Of a stretch of DNA of 21,091 bases, positions 6,176-13,315 are shown in pieces; position 1 is the first letter of the stretch; every line of letters begins with the position of its first letter. The translations under genes were made by a program, and so were the position numbers. Below the pieces are notes generated by a model. It saw only the letters and a program-made list of their open reading frames with translations. It did no database searches and was not told the origin of the DNA. This DNA comes from a virus, in IMG/VR virus record IMGVR_UViG_3300000116_000021, positions 1 through 21,091 of that record; one strand, 5' to 3'.

Positions 6176-6965
6176 GAATACAACTCGCTATACGTTGGGT
6201 AGATTTTATTCCAAAATGATCACAATCTCTTCCATAATCATTCCATACAGCAGTATATTTTTTACATTTTAGTATCTCTGATGTTCTTGAAAACGTAGAA
6301 AACATATGACATTTACATTTGTCTTCCCATATTCTTTTAATTAACTCAATATTAATTAAATTAAATGGAATAAAATGATCACAAACCGTTTTTTCTTCTT
6401 CTTTACAGGTATCTTCATGTCTAGTAGAATTTGAGACATAAGTCTTATGATAAAACGTATATCTTGTCAATCCTGTTAACCCATACAGTACTGCTCTGGG
6501 AGGACCATACTTCTTATATAACATTAAAGAATTATGTAGAGCAAATTGTATGGAAGTTCCACTCATACCCATATTAATTATAGGCACACCCATAAGTCTT
6601 TCCAAATTTGCAGATATTGTATCATTGTCATCTACTCCTTCACCAAACATATGAGAACAACCAAAAAGAACGATTGAATTTTTCCAATCAATGTCTTTAA
6701 ATTCATTCGTTCTATAACCATAAGAATTTAAAGTATAATTCACCTTATGATTACGATAATACCAATCTTTTGGTTTCTTCTCTAAGTTTTTTTGATGTGT
6801 CTCATAGTTATCTGTAGAAAAATAATTCCAGACTCCTTTTATATTACAACTAGGTCTATGGTTGACCAAATAACGTGAGGTATCAGAATTGTGTATAGAT
6901 GCATTGGGAATTGGAATAAAGTCATTGTTTTCAATAGACTTTATAATATTTTTATTGACAGACAT
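6147..6965 (-). CDS. SGNH/GDSL-type hydrolase (copy near cp12)
   Basis: 272-aa protein with the SGNH fold signature. The nucleophile block FGCSHMFGEG (101-110, Ser104 nucleophile) follows a hydrophobic strand; block II is NMGMSG (131-136); the C-terminal DxxH pair is Asp247/His250 followed by FG. SGNH enzymes remove or transfer acyl groups on sugars, lipids or other alcohols; the substrate is unknown. A paralogue lies at 8734-9483 with shared stretches before the nucleophile (L-N-x-x-GYRT) and after it (KKY-x-x-PRAV). It is translated between cp12 and the 37-aa gene, so here it belongs to the talC operon, whereas the other copy overlaps the carbamoyltransferase gene. Confidence 0.75.
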   Translation of the reverse strand: MSVNKNIIKSIENNDFIPIPNASIHNSDTSRYLVNHRPSCNIKGVWNYFSTDNYETHQKNLEKKPKDWYYRNHKVNYTLNSYGYRTNEFKDIDWKNSIVLFGCSHMFGEGVDDNDTISANLERLMGVPIINMGMSGTSIQFALHNSLMLYKKYGPPRAVLYGLTGLTRYTFYHKTYVSNSTRHEDTCKEEEKTVCDHFIPFNLINIELIKRIWEDKCKCHMFSTFSRTSEILKCKKYTAVWNDYGRDCDHFGIKSTQRIASCIHADLLKKDF

Positions 6966-6977
6966 TCTTCTTATACT

Positions 6978-7208
6978 TTAGTCATCAAATACTTTACACA
7001 TGGGTGAACCAGGATGATCATCACAGAACTTATCTAACACCTTATCTTGGTGACGATTCTCTGGATCAGCAATCTTACCCTCTGTGGTAGGATCCCACTC
7101 ATCAGGTGGGTGTGTTTCATTACAATGTAGATCTACTTTATACTCATTCCACTTATCATTTGCATCATAAAGTGGATCGGATGGATCTTTTTGACGTGGT
7201 TGTGACAT
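6978..7208 (-). CDS. cp12: CP12-like Calvin-cycle inhibitor
   Basis: 76-aa acidic, disordered-looking protein. Its C-terminus (LDKFCDDHPGSPMCKVFDD, residues 58-76) matches the CP12 signature: FC-x8-C with Cys62 and Cys71, then an aromatic-Asp-Asp end. In cyanobacteria this loop forms a disulfide and inserts into the active site of GAPDH; with phosphoribulokinase it builds an inactive complex that stops the Calvin cycle in the dark. The usual central AWD-x-VEEL motif and N-terminal Cys pair are absent (a lone Cys29 and a KWNEY stretch are seen), so GAPDH binding is expected but phosphoribulokinase binding is less certain. The start has an AAGGA ribosome site upstream. Together with talC this matches the known cyanophage programme that redirects carbon to the pentose phosphate pathway. 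Confidence 0.84.
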   Translation of the reverse strand: MSQPRQKDPSDPLYDANDKWNEYKVDLHCNETHPPDEWDPTTEGKIADPENRHQDKVLDKFCDDHPGSPMCKVFDD

Positions 7209-7211
7209 GAT

Positions 7212-7391
7212 TCAGCAGTCCTTATTTTTGAATTGTTTACGACATAGTTTAACTTCTTTGAGTTCATCCTTAATCATCTGATAGGCATCTTCAGGTGATA
7301 GTTTCTTTGCCATTTCCATAGCAGTGATGATCTCTACTCTTGTTCCAAAGTGCTTAAGTGCCTCTTCAAAACAATTTAGTTCTTCATACAT
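7212..7391 (-). CDS. 59-aa hypothetical protein between talC and cp12
   Basis: Small gene read directly from the sequence, from ATG at 7391 to TGA at 7212. The 59-aa product is predicted helical: EELNCFEEALKHFG, then RVEIITAMEMAKKL, then SPEDAYQMIKDELK, ending basic. It overlaps the end of talC by 8 bases (ATGTATGA) and is followed three bases later by the cp12 ATG, so it is firmly part of the talC-cp12 operon. The sequence is coding-like throughout and leaves no other explanation for the 175-base gap. Function unknown. Confidence 0.78.
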   Translation of the reverse strand: MYEELNCFEEALKHFGTRVEIITAMEMAKKLSPEDAYQMIKDELKEVKLCRKQFKNKDC

Positions 7392-8046
7392 TACTCAATG
7401 CCTCAAGAGATGCTTCATAATCACTTTGGAAGATAGCAAGTCCCTCACGAGTCAAGACGCTATCATACATCGCATCAAAGACTTTAGATGGCATAGTTAC
7501 AACATCAGCACCATACATGAAGCATCGCGATACATGATGTGCGTCCCGAAGAGATGCTGCCAACACCTGAGTCTTCTTACCATGAACAGATCGACAAGTA
7601 GCAATAGCACGAACTAATTCAACTCCACTAAAGGAGTTATCATTACATCGACCAACAAAAGGAGAGATATATGTTGCACCTGACTTCATTGCCATCACTG
7701 CTTGTGCAACAGAGAATACCAACGTTACATTGGTCTTAATATCATTCGCTATAGAGAGATGGCGACAAACTTCCAAACCATCAGGAGTGCAAGGAACTTT
7801 AATAGTTGCAGACTCACCAAACTTCTCAGCAAGGCGAAGTCCTTCCTCATACATCACAGTGGAGTCACCAACGACTTCCATGCTAATATCACGCACACCA
7901 ATATCAATCAATTCCTGATACACATCCTCAGGATTACGTCCACTCTTACGAATCAACGATGGATTTGTAGTCACGCCATCAACAAGTCCTGTCTGAAAAT
8001 ACTTCCGTACTTCCTCAGTATCCGCAGTGTCAAGAAAGATCTTCAT
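7384..8046 (-). CDS. talC: Transaldolase, TalC/fructose-6-phosphate aldolase type
   Basis: 220-aa enzyme of the short TalC family. It transfers the dihydroxyacetone unit between sugar phosphates in the non-oxidative pentose phosphate pathway. Visible signatures: MKIFLDTAD start with catalytic Asp6, TTNPSL (26-31), the Schiff-base lysine in TIKVPCT (Lys83) and SPFVGR (128-133). The length equals the family norm, and nothing is missing. It is the first gene after a perfect-consensus sigma70 promoter (8073-8101), with a GAGA ribosome site, and couples to the 59-aa gene and cp12. Cyanophage talC is well known as a host-derived metabolic gene expressed during infection, working with gnd and cp12 to raise NADPH and ribose supply. 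Confidence 0.97.
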   Translation of the reverse strand: MKIFLDTADTEEVRKYFQTGLVDGVTTNPSLIRKSGRNPEDVYQELIDIGVRDISMEVVGDSTVMYEEGLRLAEKFGESATIKVPCTPDGLEVCRHLSIANDIKTNVTLVFSVAQAVMAMKSGATYISPFVGRCNDNSFSGVELVRAIATCRSVHGKKTQVLAASLRDAHHVSRCFMYGADVVTMPSKVFDAMYDSVLTREGLAIFQSDYEASLEALSNV

Positions 8047-8072
8047 TTATCTCGCAATATATGTTTGTTTGA

Positions 8073-8101
8073 ATTATATCTTTATGTAGCATGATTGTCA
8101 A
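8073..8101 (-). promoter_or_regulatory. Consensus sigma70 promoter for the talC-cp12 operon
   Basis: On the minus strand TTGACA (8101-8096) and TATAAT (8078-8073) are separated by exactly 17 bases, a perfect match to the bacterial housekeeping consensus. It fills the 63-base gap between a 30-aa gene and talC, leaving a leader of about 20 bases. Host RNA polymerase should use it without phage factors, so early expression is expected. Confidence 0.88.
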
Positions 8102-8109
8102 TTGAATAA

Positions 8110-8202
8110 TTATCTATAGATGTATGGATCATGATTTCTACTTTTACGTTTTTGAATAAAATCCCTGATTTTACGCTTAAGAATATTAATAATTTTTTTC
8201 AT
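8110..8202 (-). CDS. 30-aa basic peptide, paralogue of the 37-aa peptide
   Basis: Small gene read directly from the sequence: ATG at 8202, TAA at 8110, product MKKIINILKRKIRDFIQKRK then SRNHDPYIYR. It is a strongly basic amphipathic helix with the same DP-aromatic-I-Y-basic ending as the peptide at 6062-6175. Its ATG overlaps the previous stop as ATGA, and AGGT lies 7 bases upstream, the same coupling used by larger genes in this window. It ends just before the talC promoter. Function unknown. Confidence 0.75.
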   Translation of the reverse strand: MKKIINILKRKIRDFIQKRKSRNHDPYIYR

Positions 8203-8495
8203 AATTTACCTGATACAAAACTATCTCCTATTACAGTAGTATAATCATCAAGAGTACCATCTTGCAGACATTTCAGATGCCAACGTGTCATAGTTACAAT
8301 TGAATCATAACCTATACCACTCAAAAAATGTTGCCCAAGAGGTTCTTTTAGAATACTAGTATGTAAACCAAAAATAGACTCTTTTACATAAAAACATCCA
8401 TCAATCCATTCAACATCATCTGGAATGTTTTTTTCAATTGATCCTCCAAAAGAGGACTCAAGTGTCGATCTTTTAATTGGGTTCTGTTGTTCCAT
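8199..8495 (-). CDS. Hypothetical protein (98 aa)
   Basis: Unrecognised 98-aa protein starting MEQQNPIKRSTLESSFGG. The frame opens further upstream (to 8564), but the ATG at 8495 is preferred: AAGGA sits 5 bases before it and it overlaps the upstream gene by only 23 bases. The middle is rich in aromatic and hydrophobic residues (VEWIDGCFYVKES), with no known motif, signal peptide or membrane segment. It couples to the 30-aa gene by ATGA. Confidence 0.68.
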   Translation of the reverse strand: MEQQNPIKRSTLESSFGGSIEKNIPDDVEWIDGCFYVKESIFGLHTSILKEPLGQHFLSGIGYDSIVTMTRWHLKCLQDGTLDDYTTVIGDSFVSGKL

Positions 8496-8706
8496 GTTCC
8501 TTATTTTTATTAAAACCAAGAGGGGAAGATTTAACTTCAGTATCTTCTCGCATCTTATGTGCAAGATTACAGACTGTCTCCATAACTTTTAAACTATCTT
8601 CAGTTTTAGATCCCTCTGGCATATTACTAAGAATAACATCAAATAGAGGAAAAAATCGATCTGCTGCTGCTTGTACTTCTTCAGTACTTAAAGGTTTTTT
8701 AGTCAT
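8473..8706 (-). CDS. Small hypothetical protein (77 aa)
   Basis: Unrecognised 77-aa protein, helical in residues 7-60 (STEEVQAAADRFFPLFDVIL...), with a polar C-terminus. The frame opens at TTG 8709, but the next codon is ATG at 8706 with an AGAAG ribosome site, so that start is used. It is the first gene after a TTGCAT-N17-TATAAT promoter (8728-8756), and its end overlaps the 98-aa gene. Function unknown. Confidence 0.7.
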   Translation of the reverse strand: MTKKPLSTEEVQAAADRFFPLFDVILSNMPEGSKTEDSLKVMETVCNLAHKMREDTEVKSSPLGFNKNKEHGTTEPN

Positions 8707-8727
8707 CAAATCTTCTTGACTGAACTG

Positions 8728-8756
8728 ATTATATCACAGATCCAGTTCAGATGCAA
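8728..8756 (-). promoter_or_regulatory. Sigma70-type promoter with flanking palindrome arms
   Basis: On the minus strand TTGCAT (8756-8751) and a perfect TATAAT (8733-8728) are 17 bases apart, inside the end of the SGNH gene. An 8-bp inverted repeat CTGAACTG/CAGTTCAG (8750-8743 and 8727-8720) places one arm right after the -35 and the other right after the -10, a possible operator. It would drive the three small genes 8706-8110. Confidence 0.58.
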
Positions 8757-9483
8757 TATATTCAGATATTATCTTATTTGTTTTAGAACCTGGATGATCT
8801 TTATCCCTAGCTGCATCAATTGTTTTTATAAACTTGCACTCAGGAATTATTCTTTGATTTGATGGAAATAGTGAAAAATCTACGTATGGAATATCATCCC
8901 ACATCTGATGTATAGATTCTCTAAGATATCTATGGTGCATAATACAATTCATATCAAACCTTCTCCATGTTTTGCCCAAATCAGATACATCTTCTGTCCA
9001 ATTACCACAATGGACTGATTGATATTCATTATGGCCTTGAGGTATAAACAACGTACATCTACTGGCGTCTGGTATGTCAAAAACCACTGCTCTTGGTTTA
9101 GGATACTTTTTTCTAAACATTGCTGAATTATATAACATATATTGAAGACTACAACCAGGAACCCCCAAATTAATTGATGGTATATTTGTAATTGAAGAAA
9201 ATGTACCAGGAATAGTATCTTTTAAACATACACCTACACCAAACATATTTGAACATCCAAACATGACTACAGTTTTATCCCATGGTATTTTATTAAACTC
9301 AAACGTTCTATATCCATTAGTGTTTAGCTTATATGTAATACGTTTATGCCTATATTCCCAATCAGAACTTTCTATTTTAAGATTTCTTTCATAAAGTTCT
9401 TTACTATCATTATCATGATATCTATTGTCACCATCTCCACTATTTGTAATGGGCAATAGATCATTTGAAAATTTATGTGTCAT
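8734..9483 (-). CDS. SGNH/GDSL-type hydrolase (copy beside carbamoyltransferase)
   Basis: 249-aa paralogue of the SGNH protein at 6147-6965. Nucleophile block FGCSNMFGVG (75-84, Ser78), block II NLGVPG (105-110), and a clear catalytic Asp227-x-x-His230 followed by PG, as in bacterial SGNH acyl-hydrolases. Shared features with the paralogue include LNTNGYRTFEF (53-63) and KKYPKPRAVVF (125-135). Its ATG overlaps the carbamoyltransferase stop (ATGA), so the two are translated together; an acyl- or carbamoyl-group chemistry on the same substrate is a plausible inference. There is no signal peptide, so it acts in the host cytoplasm or on virion material before release. Substrate unknown. Confidence 0.8.
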   Translation of the reverse strand: MTHKFSNDLLPITNSGDGDNRYHDNDSKELYERNLKIESSDWEYRHKRITYKLNTNGYRTFEFNKIPWDKTVVMFGCSNMFGVGVCLKDTIPGTFSSITNIPSINLGVPGCSLQYMLYNSAMFRKKYPKPRAVVFDIPDASRCTLFIPQGHNEYQSVHCGNWTEDVSDLGKTWRRFDMNCIMHHRYLRESIHQMWDDIPYVDFSLFPSNQRIIPECKFIKTIDAARDKDHPGSKTNKIISEYIASELDL

Positions 9484-10904
9484 GAAAATACCCCCACATC
9501 ATTCAAGTGAGACCATCGTTCAACATCATACTCATCATTAACAATCGGTTCTCCCTTAACATTTAAACTTGTATTTAAAAGGATTGGATATCCAGATACA
9601 TTTCCCCAACGCATAAGCAAATCATACAATTTTGGTGCATCAGTTTTCTTTACAGTCTGTACTCTACTAGTACCATCAACATGCACAACGCCATGAAGTT
9701 TGTCTGGAATTTTACACTTGACAGCATATTGCATGTAGGGACTTTCTACAAGATCATCATGCATATCAAAATATTTTGAAGCAAATTCAAGAGGTACTAT
9801 AGGTGAGAATGGTCTAAATGACTGCCTATTTTTAATTTTATTTACAGTATCCTTTATTCCAGGATGTGTAGGGTCTGCCAATAGACTCCTAGCACCCAAT
9901 GCTCTTGGTCCAAACTCTGCTCTACCTCTTGCCAATCCACATACTTTATTCTTCTGCAAATAGTTAACAATACTAGTATTTGTAGACCTATGTAGTATTT
10001 TATATCCAAGGTATGGTGTAAATTTTATCTTATTCTTTTTATGTGCCAATACTGCACCAATAGCAGAACCCGCATCACCTGGTGCTGGCATAATCCATAC
10101 ATTTTTAAAGTAATCATATGCATGACAATTTGCTACACAATTCAGAGCACAACCACCCATCATCACCAAATTGTCAGTATCAACAATCTCTCTAGTCTTT
10201 TTTAAAGCAACTTTTAACAGAATCTCATAAACATATTGGGTTGCAGCAGCAATATCTTCATCAGATTCTCCAAGTGCCCAATCTTTACATCCTTTATGAA
10301 AATTTCTTTTACACTTAAAATCAGTTCCAATTAATTCATTTAATATTTTATCTTTAAGTTTATGTGGATTGCCGTATGAAGACAATGCCATTAAAATATA
10401 TTCTTCTTCATTTGGTTTTAATCCAATCCTTTGAGTCATAGCAGAGTACCATAGTCCAATACTATTAGGATACTTTAATTCATATTTTAACCGAATATCT
10501 ACACCATTTGCTTCCCAAATAGTCATAGTTTGATATTCGCCAATAGCATCTATTACAAGTATAGCAGATTTAACATAATTGCTAGTATAATATCCAGCAC
10601 ATGCATGACTGTAATGATGTCCTATAAATTTATGTTTACAGTTAAAATATTTTGAAAAGTTGTTAATAAGCAACCCCTGACCAGCAGTAAACTGCCTCAT
10701 TCTCTTTATCAGAGGATTTTCATACCAACAAATTAGTTCTGGATCTCCATATCTCAATGCATAATCTAAAATTGATTGATTGATATATGGATCATTTTTT
10801 ATACCACTAAACCTTTCACTCTCACTTGCAAACATAAGAGAATTATTTGAAAATACTGCAAGAGCAGCATTATGACTATTTGACGATATCCCCCATGTTA
10901 TCAT
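9480..10904 (-). CDS. Carbamoyltransferase, NodU/CmcH/TobZ family
   Basis: 474-aa enzyme that moves a carbamoyl group from carbamoyl phosphate, through an adenylated intermediate, to a hydroxyl group. The N-terminal Kae1-like domain shows SHNAALAVF (10-18), the metal-binding HHYSHACAGYY (96-106), Asp119 in VIDAIGEY and the MGGCALNC loop (249-256). The C-terminal domain has the highly diagnostic RAEFGPRALGARSLLADP (328-345) and NRQSFRPFSPIVP (359-371). It is shorter than typical NodU proteins (about 550-600 aa), but both domains are present. A strong GGGAG ribosome site precedes the ATG, and the gene overlaps the radical SAM gene by 29 bases and the SGNH gene by ATGA. Family members act on sugars, antibiotics and, in one reported viral case, hydroxymethylcytosine in DNA; the acceptor here is unknown. 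Confidence 0.95.
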   Translation of the reverse strand: MITWGISSNSHNAALAVFSNNSLMFASESERFSGIKNDPYINQSILDYALRYGDPELICWYENPLIKRMRQFTAGQGLLINNFSKYFNCKHKFIGHHYSHACAGYYTSNYVKSAILVIDAIGEYQTMTIWEANGVDIRLKYELKYPNSIGLWYSAMTQRIGLKPNEEEYILMALSSYGNPHKLKDKILNELIGTDFKCKRNFHKGCKDWALGESDEDIAAATQYVYEILLKVALKKTREIVDTDNLVMMGGCALNCVANCHAYDYFKNVWIMPAPGDAGSAIGAVLAHKKNKIKFTPYLGYKILHRSTNTSIVNYLQKNKVCGLARGRAEFGPRALGARSLLADPTHPGIKDTVNKIKNRQSFRPFSPIVPLEFASKYFDMHDDLVESPYMQYAVKCKIPDKLHGVVHVDGTSRVQTVKKTDAPKLYDLLMRWGNVSGYPILLNTSLNVKGEPIVNDEYDVERWSHLNDVGVFS

Positions 10905-11727
10905 AAATTTTCTCCCAATAACTGACTGGTAAAGTTGGATCTTTTTTAATTATAGGTTTTAATTGATTTGCTGGGCACATAGAACAAAAAGATTCATCTT
11001 CTTTACTTAAAAATTCTTTTAGTTCTTCATCACTACAATCAACATCAAGAGGTTTATATTTTAAATATGGATCCCATTTAGAATTTAAATTATATTTATT
11101 TGCCTGCATAGGCAAATATGCTAATGGAGGACACTTCCAAAGTTTACCTTCATGCAATTGTAATGCATGTTTTGATATACAATTATCCCAACTTTTGCGA
11201 GGATTATTATCTTGATATGGCATAATATTATTACCATATCCAGTATATTGTGGTATCCAGTGCTTATTGGTAAAATCCCAAAACTCAACACGAACTTTTT
11301 CAGAATGTCTCCACTCTTTTGCTAAAGTATATCCTCTTTTAAATCTTTTAATATAGTCCCTATGTTGTGTACTATGAATTGAGATTGCAAGTGCAGTATC
11401 TGTTACTCTTAATGCAGTAGGAAGATCTGGATGATTATGTAAAAAACTAGCGTTTGATACTAAATCAATTTTAGTATATGGATCTGGATACATCATCCTA
11501 ACCATATATACAAATCGTGCCAATTCTGGATGTAAAGTTGGTTCCCCACCAAGAATGACAAATCTTTTAGGTTTTAATTTTCGACTCCAATTATATAGCC
11601 ACTCTTCTGCATCATTTAGAGATACGTTACCAGAATGTCCATGATTGGAATAGTGAGAACATCCCTCACAAGTAAAATTGCAAGTATGTACTACATGAAA
11701 TTCTAATTGTTTAGTTCGGAATATCAT
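10876..11727 (-). CDS. Radical SAM enzyme with C-terminal auxiliary cluster cysteines (copy A)
   Basis: 283-aa iron-sulfur enzyme. The CNFTCEGC motif (Cys16, Cys20, Cys23) binds the 4Fe-4S cluster that cleaves S-adenosylmethionine to a radical; LGGEPTLHPE (59-68) is the SAM-contact loop. Cys183, Cys199, Cys231, Cys248 and Cys251 form a SPASM/Twitch-like C-terminal set likely to hold a second cluster. Such enzymes modify peptides, sugars or cofactors; the reaction is not predictable from sequence. It overlaps its upstream 2OG-oxygenase gene by ATGA and the carbamoyltransferase by 29 bases. A paralogue (14297-15115) has the same layout and shares a 100-base stretch at 93% DNA identity. Confidence 0.92.
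   Translation of the reverse strand: MIFRTKQLEFHVVHTCNFTCEGCSHYSNHGHSGNVSLNDAEEWLYNWSRKLKPKRFVILGGEPTLHPELARFVYMVRMMYPDPYTKIDLVSNASFLHNHPDLPTALRVTDTALAISIHSTQHRDYIKRFKRGYTLAKEWRHSEKVRVEFWDFTNKHWIPQYTGYGNNIMPYQDNNPRKSWDNCISKHALQLHEGKLWKCPPLAYLPMQANKYNLNSKWDPYLKYKPLDVDCSDEELKEFLSKEDESFCSMCPANQLKPIIKKDPTLPVSYWEKIYDNMGDIVK
11061..11160 (-). repeat. 93% identical DNA island shared with 14461-14560 (copy A)
   Basis: Aligned without gaps at an offset of 3400, the two 100-base blocks differ at 7 positions, while the 20 bases on the outer side match at only about 60%. The block codes for the region around QLHEGKLWKCP and LNSKWDPYLKY in both radical SAM proteins. Confidence 0.9.
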
Positions 11728-12254
11728 AGATCTTCAAAACTTGTAAAATTAATATTGATTAATAGTCTACGTGGTGTGGTTGTACATGTTGTTGCCGTAT
11801 GTCGTGTCTCACAAGGGAATATACAAAATCTATTTGCAACATTATGAACTTTTGTCCCATCTTCAAATAAAGTATATCCATCATTATCATTGATGTAGTA
11901 TATACCCGTAGTCAATTTTTGTGGGTAGTCTGTATGAAATCCTAACTTCAATTCCTTTATTTTTTCCGTCTGCATCATACAATTTGTTTTAATTCTAGCA
12001 ATTGATGACATTCCTGCTTTTTCAATCAAAGGTCTCAGCAAATAAAATGCTCTAGGAACCAGTATAGTATACATTGAGAACACTATTTGAGTAAAATGAT
12101 AATGCCCATCTGGATCATTTAATCCAACACAATCAGGAAGAAATTGCCAATTACAAGATCCTTCTTGAGTGCCGTCATCAAAGTCACCCTCATAATATTT
12201 ACGTATGTTCTCATACTCATTAGGCATAAGAAAATTATCAAGAATTTTTATCAT
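11724..12254 (-). CDS. 2OG-Fe(II) oxygenase (176 aa)
   Basis: Compact single-domain dioxygenase. Visible are FHTDY with metal ligands His107 and Asp109, distal His152 in ETRHTA, and Arg162/Arg163 in PRRLLININF for 2-oxoglutarate: a complete active site. The start MIKILDNFLMPNEY at 12254 is preferred over an ATG four codons upstream, because GGAG lies 7 bases before it and the opening matches the usual helix-first start of phage prolyl-hydroxylase-like proteins. The gene overlaps the upstream cupin-like gene by 17 bases and couples by ATGA to radical SAM copy A. Substrate unknown; the tight coupling suggests oxygenase and radical SAM enzyme act on the same molecule. Confidence 0.87.
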   Translation of the reverse strand: MIKILDNFLMPNEYENIRKYYEGDFDDGTQEGSCNWQFLPDCVGLNDPDGHYHFTQIVFSMYTILVPRAFYLLRPLIEKAGMSSIARIKTNCMMQTEKIKELKLGFHTDYPQKLTTGIYYINDNDGYTLFEDGTKVHNVANRFCIFPCETRHTATTCTTTPRRLLININFTSFEDL

Positions 12255-12801
12255 CAATTTCTCCATTGGATGTTAAAATTTGAACTGCCTCATCAAAAGA
12301 GTTATACGGCAATTCCATGCAAATGCATTTGCAGTCAGTAATACCAGGTCTTGTTGGTGTTATAGAATATGGTTTAGATAAATCCAAGAGATATGCTTCC
12401 CCTGGATATGCCATAAATCTAACTGATTTTTTCAAATACGAGTTATGGAAAGTAGCACCCTCTATTTGATTATTAATATCATCACCATGTATTTCTGGAT
12501 TAAGAGGATAATAGAATTGTGTAATACATTTATCAGGTTTAATATAAAAATTTATAACTGATTCAATTCCATTATTGGTATGAGGAGGAAGAGTATAATT
12601 TAATTCCATTACTGACAGTTTACAGTTTTCACGATCACTACTAGGAATAACTCGATATAGTTCATCATCATAACTGGTTCTTACATGAGAATACTTAACC
12701 CCCCTAAATCCCATAGGAGTGTCGATACCATATTCGATTTTACTACCATTTTTTTGATAATGATCAATAAAAAACTTTTTATTTAATTTACGATAAAACA
12801 T
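12238..12801 (-). CDS. Cupin/2OG-oxygenase-like beta-helix protein with altered metal site
   Basis: 187-aa protein with a beta-helix pattern: LPPHTNNGIESVINFYI (71-87), a strand pair around KCITQFYYPL, then YPGEAYLLDLSKPYSI (132-147) and a final CKCICMEL strand. The position that normally reads H-x-D reads His74-Thr-Asn76, so iron binding is uncertain; it may be a non-catalytic or cupin-type relative. The ATG at 12801 is chosen over 12849 because a GGAG site precedes it by 7 bases and it then avoids overlapping the HNH gene. It sits between the HNH nuclease and a full 2OG oxygenase. The family call is moderate; another beta-helix fold is possible. Confidence 0.6.
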   Translation of the reverse strand: MFYRKLNKKFFIDHYQKNGSKIEYGIDTPMGFRGVKYSHVRTSYDDELYRVIPSSDRENCKLSVMELNYTLPPHTNNGIESVINFYIKPDKCITQFYYPLNPEIHGDDINNQIEGATFHNSYLKKSVRFMAYPGEAYLLDLSKPYSITPTRPGITDCKCICMELPYNSFDEAVQILTSNGEIDDKNS

Positions 12802-12814
12802 AAAATCACTCCAA

Positions 12815-13288
12815 TTAAAAATAAATATATTCCTTCCACTCTGGAACATTGCAATTTGCTAGATCAAAAGCAACAAAACTGTAAGGTGCATTTGGTTTTT
12901 TTGATAGATTCATTTTAGTATTCTCTAACAATTTATCACTTTTTTTAGTATTGCACTTTGAACATGCAACCACTAAGTTTTCCCAAGTATCTTTACCACC
13001 CTTACTTTTTGGAATAACATGATCAATTGTCAATCTACTTGTTGAACCACAATATTGGCAAGAATTTCTGTCACGTTTGTATATCATAGATCTAGTTGGT
13101 TTATTGTCAGCATATTTAATTGGAACTCTAACATAACTCAACAATCTTATAACTCTTTTTGATAATACCTGTACCTTTTCCTTTAATACAAGAACAACTG
13201 CTCTCTTCCAATTAGTGAAATTAATTGGTTCATAACTTGAATTAAGTACTAAAACCGTTTGATACGGTTGAATCTTTAGATGCTCCAT
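12815..13288 (-). CDS. HNH endonuclease
   Basis: 157-aa nuclease of the widespread cyanobacterial/bacterial HNH type. The N-terminal part (VLVLNSSYEPINFTNWKRAV) is typical of this subfamily. The catalytic core has CQYCG (Cys77, Cys80), DHVIPKSKGG with the general-base His, the ENLVVAC stretch with the Asn, and CSKCN closing the zinc site with two more cysteines. All expected residues are present, so the protein should cut DNA. It lies between the two radical SAM/2OG sub-clusters. It could be a free-standing homing-type nuclease that spreads the neighbouring genes or a host-derived gene; the sequence does not decide. Confidence 0.95.
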   Translation of the reverse strand: MEHLKIQPYQTVLVLNSSYEPINFTNWKRAVVLVLKEKVQVLSKRVIRLLSYVRVPIKYADNKPTRSMIYKRDRNSCQYCGSTSRLTIDHVIPKSKGGKDTWENLVVACSKCNTKKSDKLLENTKMNLSKKPNAPYSFVAFDLANCNVPEWKEYIYF

Positions 13289-13315
13289 ACAAGTTACGTT
13301 ATTAAAGATATTTTA

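Noticed and set aside
6978-7208. Treating the 76-aa protein as just another hypothetical
   Set aside because: The C-terminal FC-x8-C with aromatic-Asp-Asp ending and the talC neighbour make CP12 the best explanation.
8720-8750. The 8-bp inverted repeat as a transcription terminator
   Set aside because: No T-run follows on the minus strand and a promoter overlaps it; an operator is a better reading.
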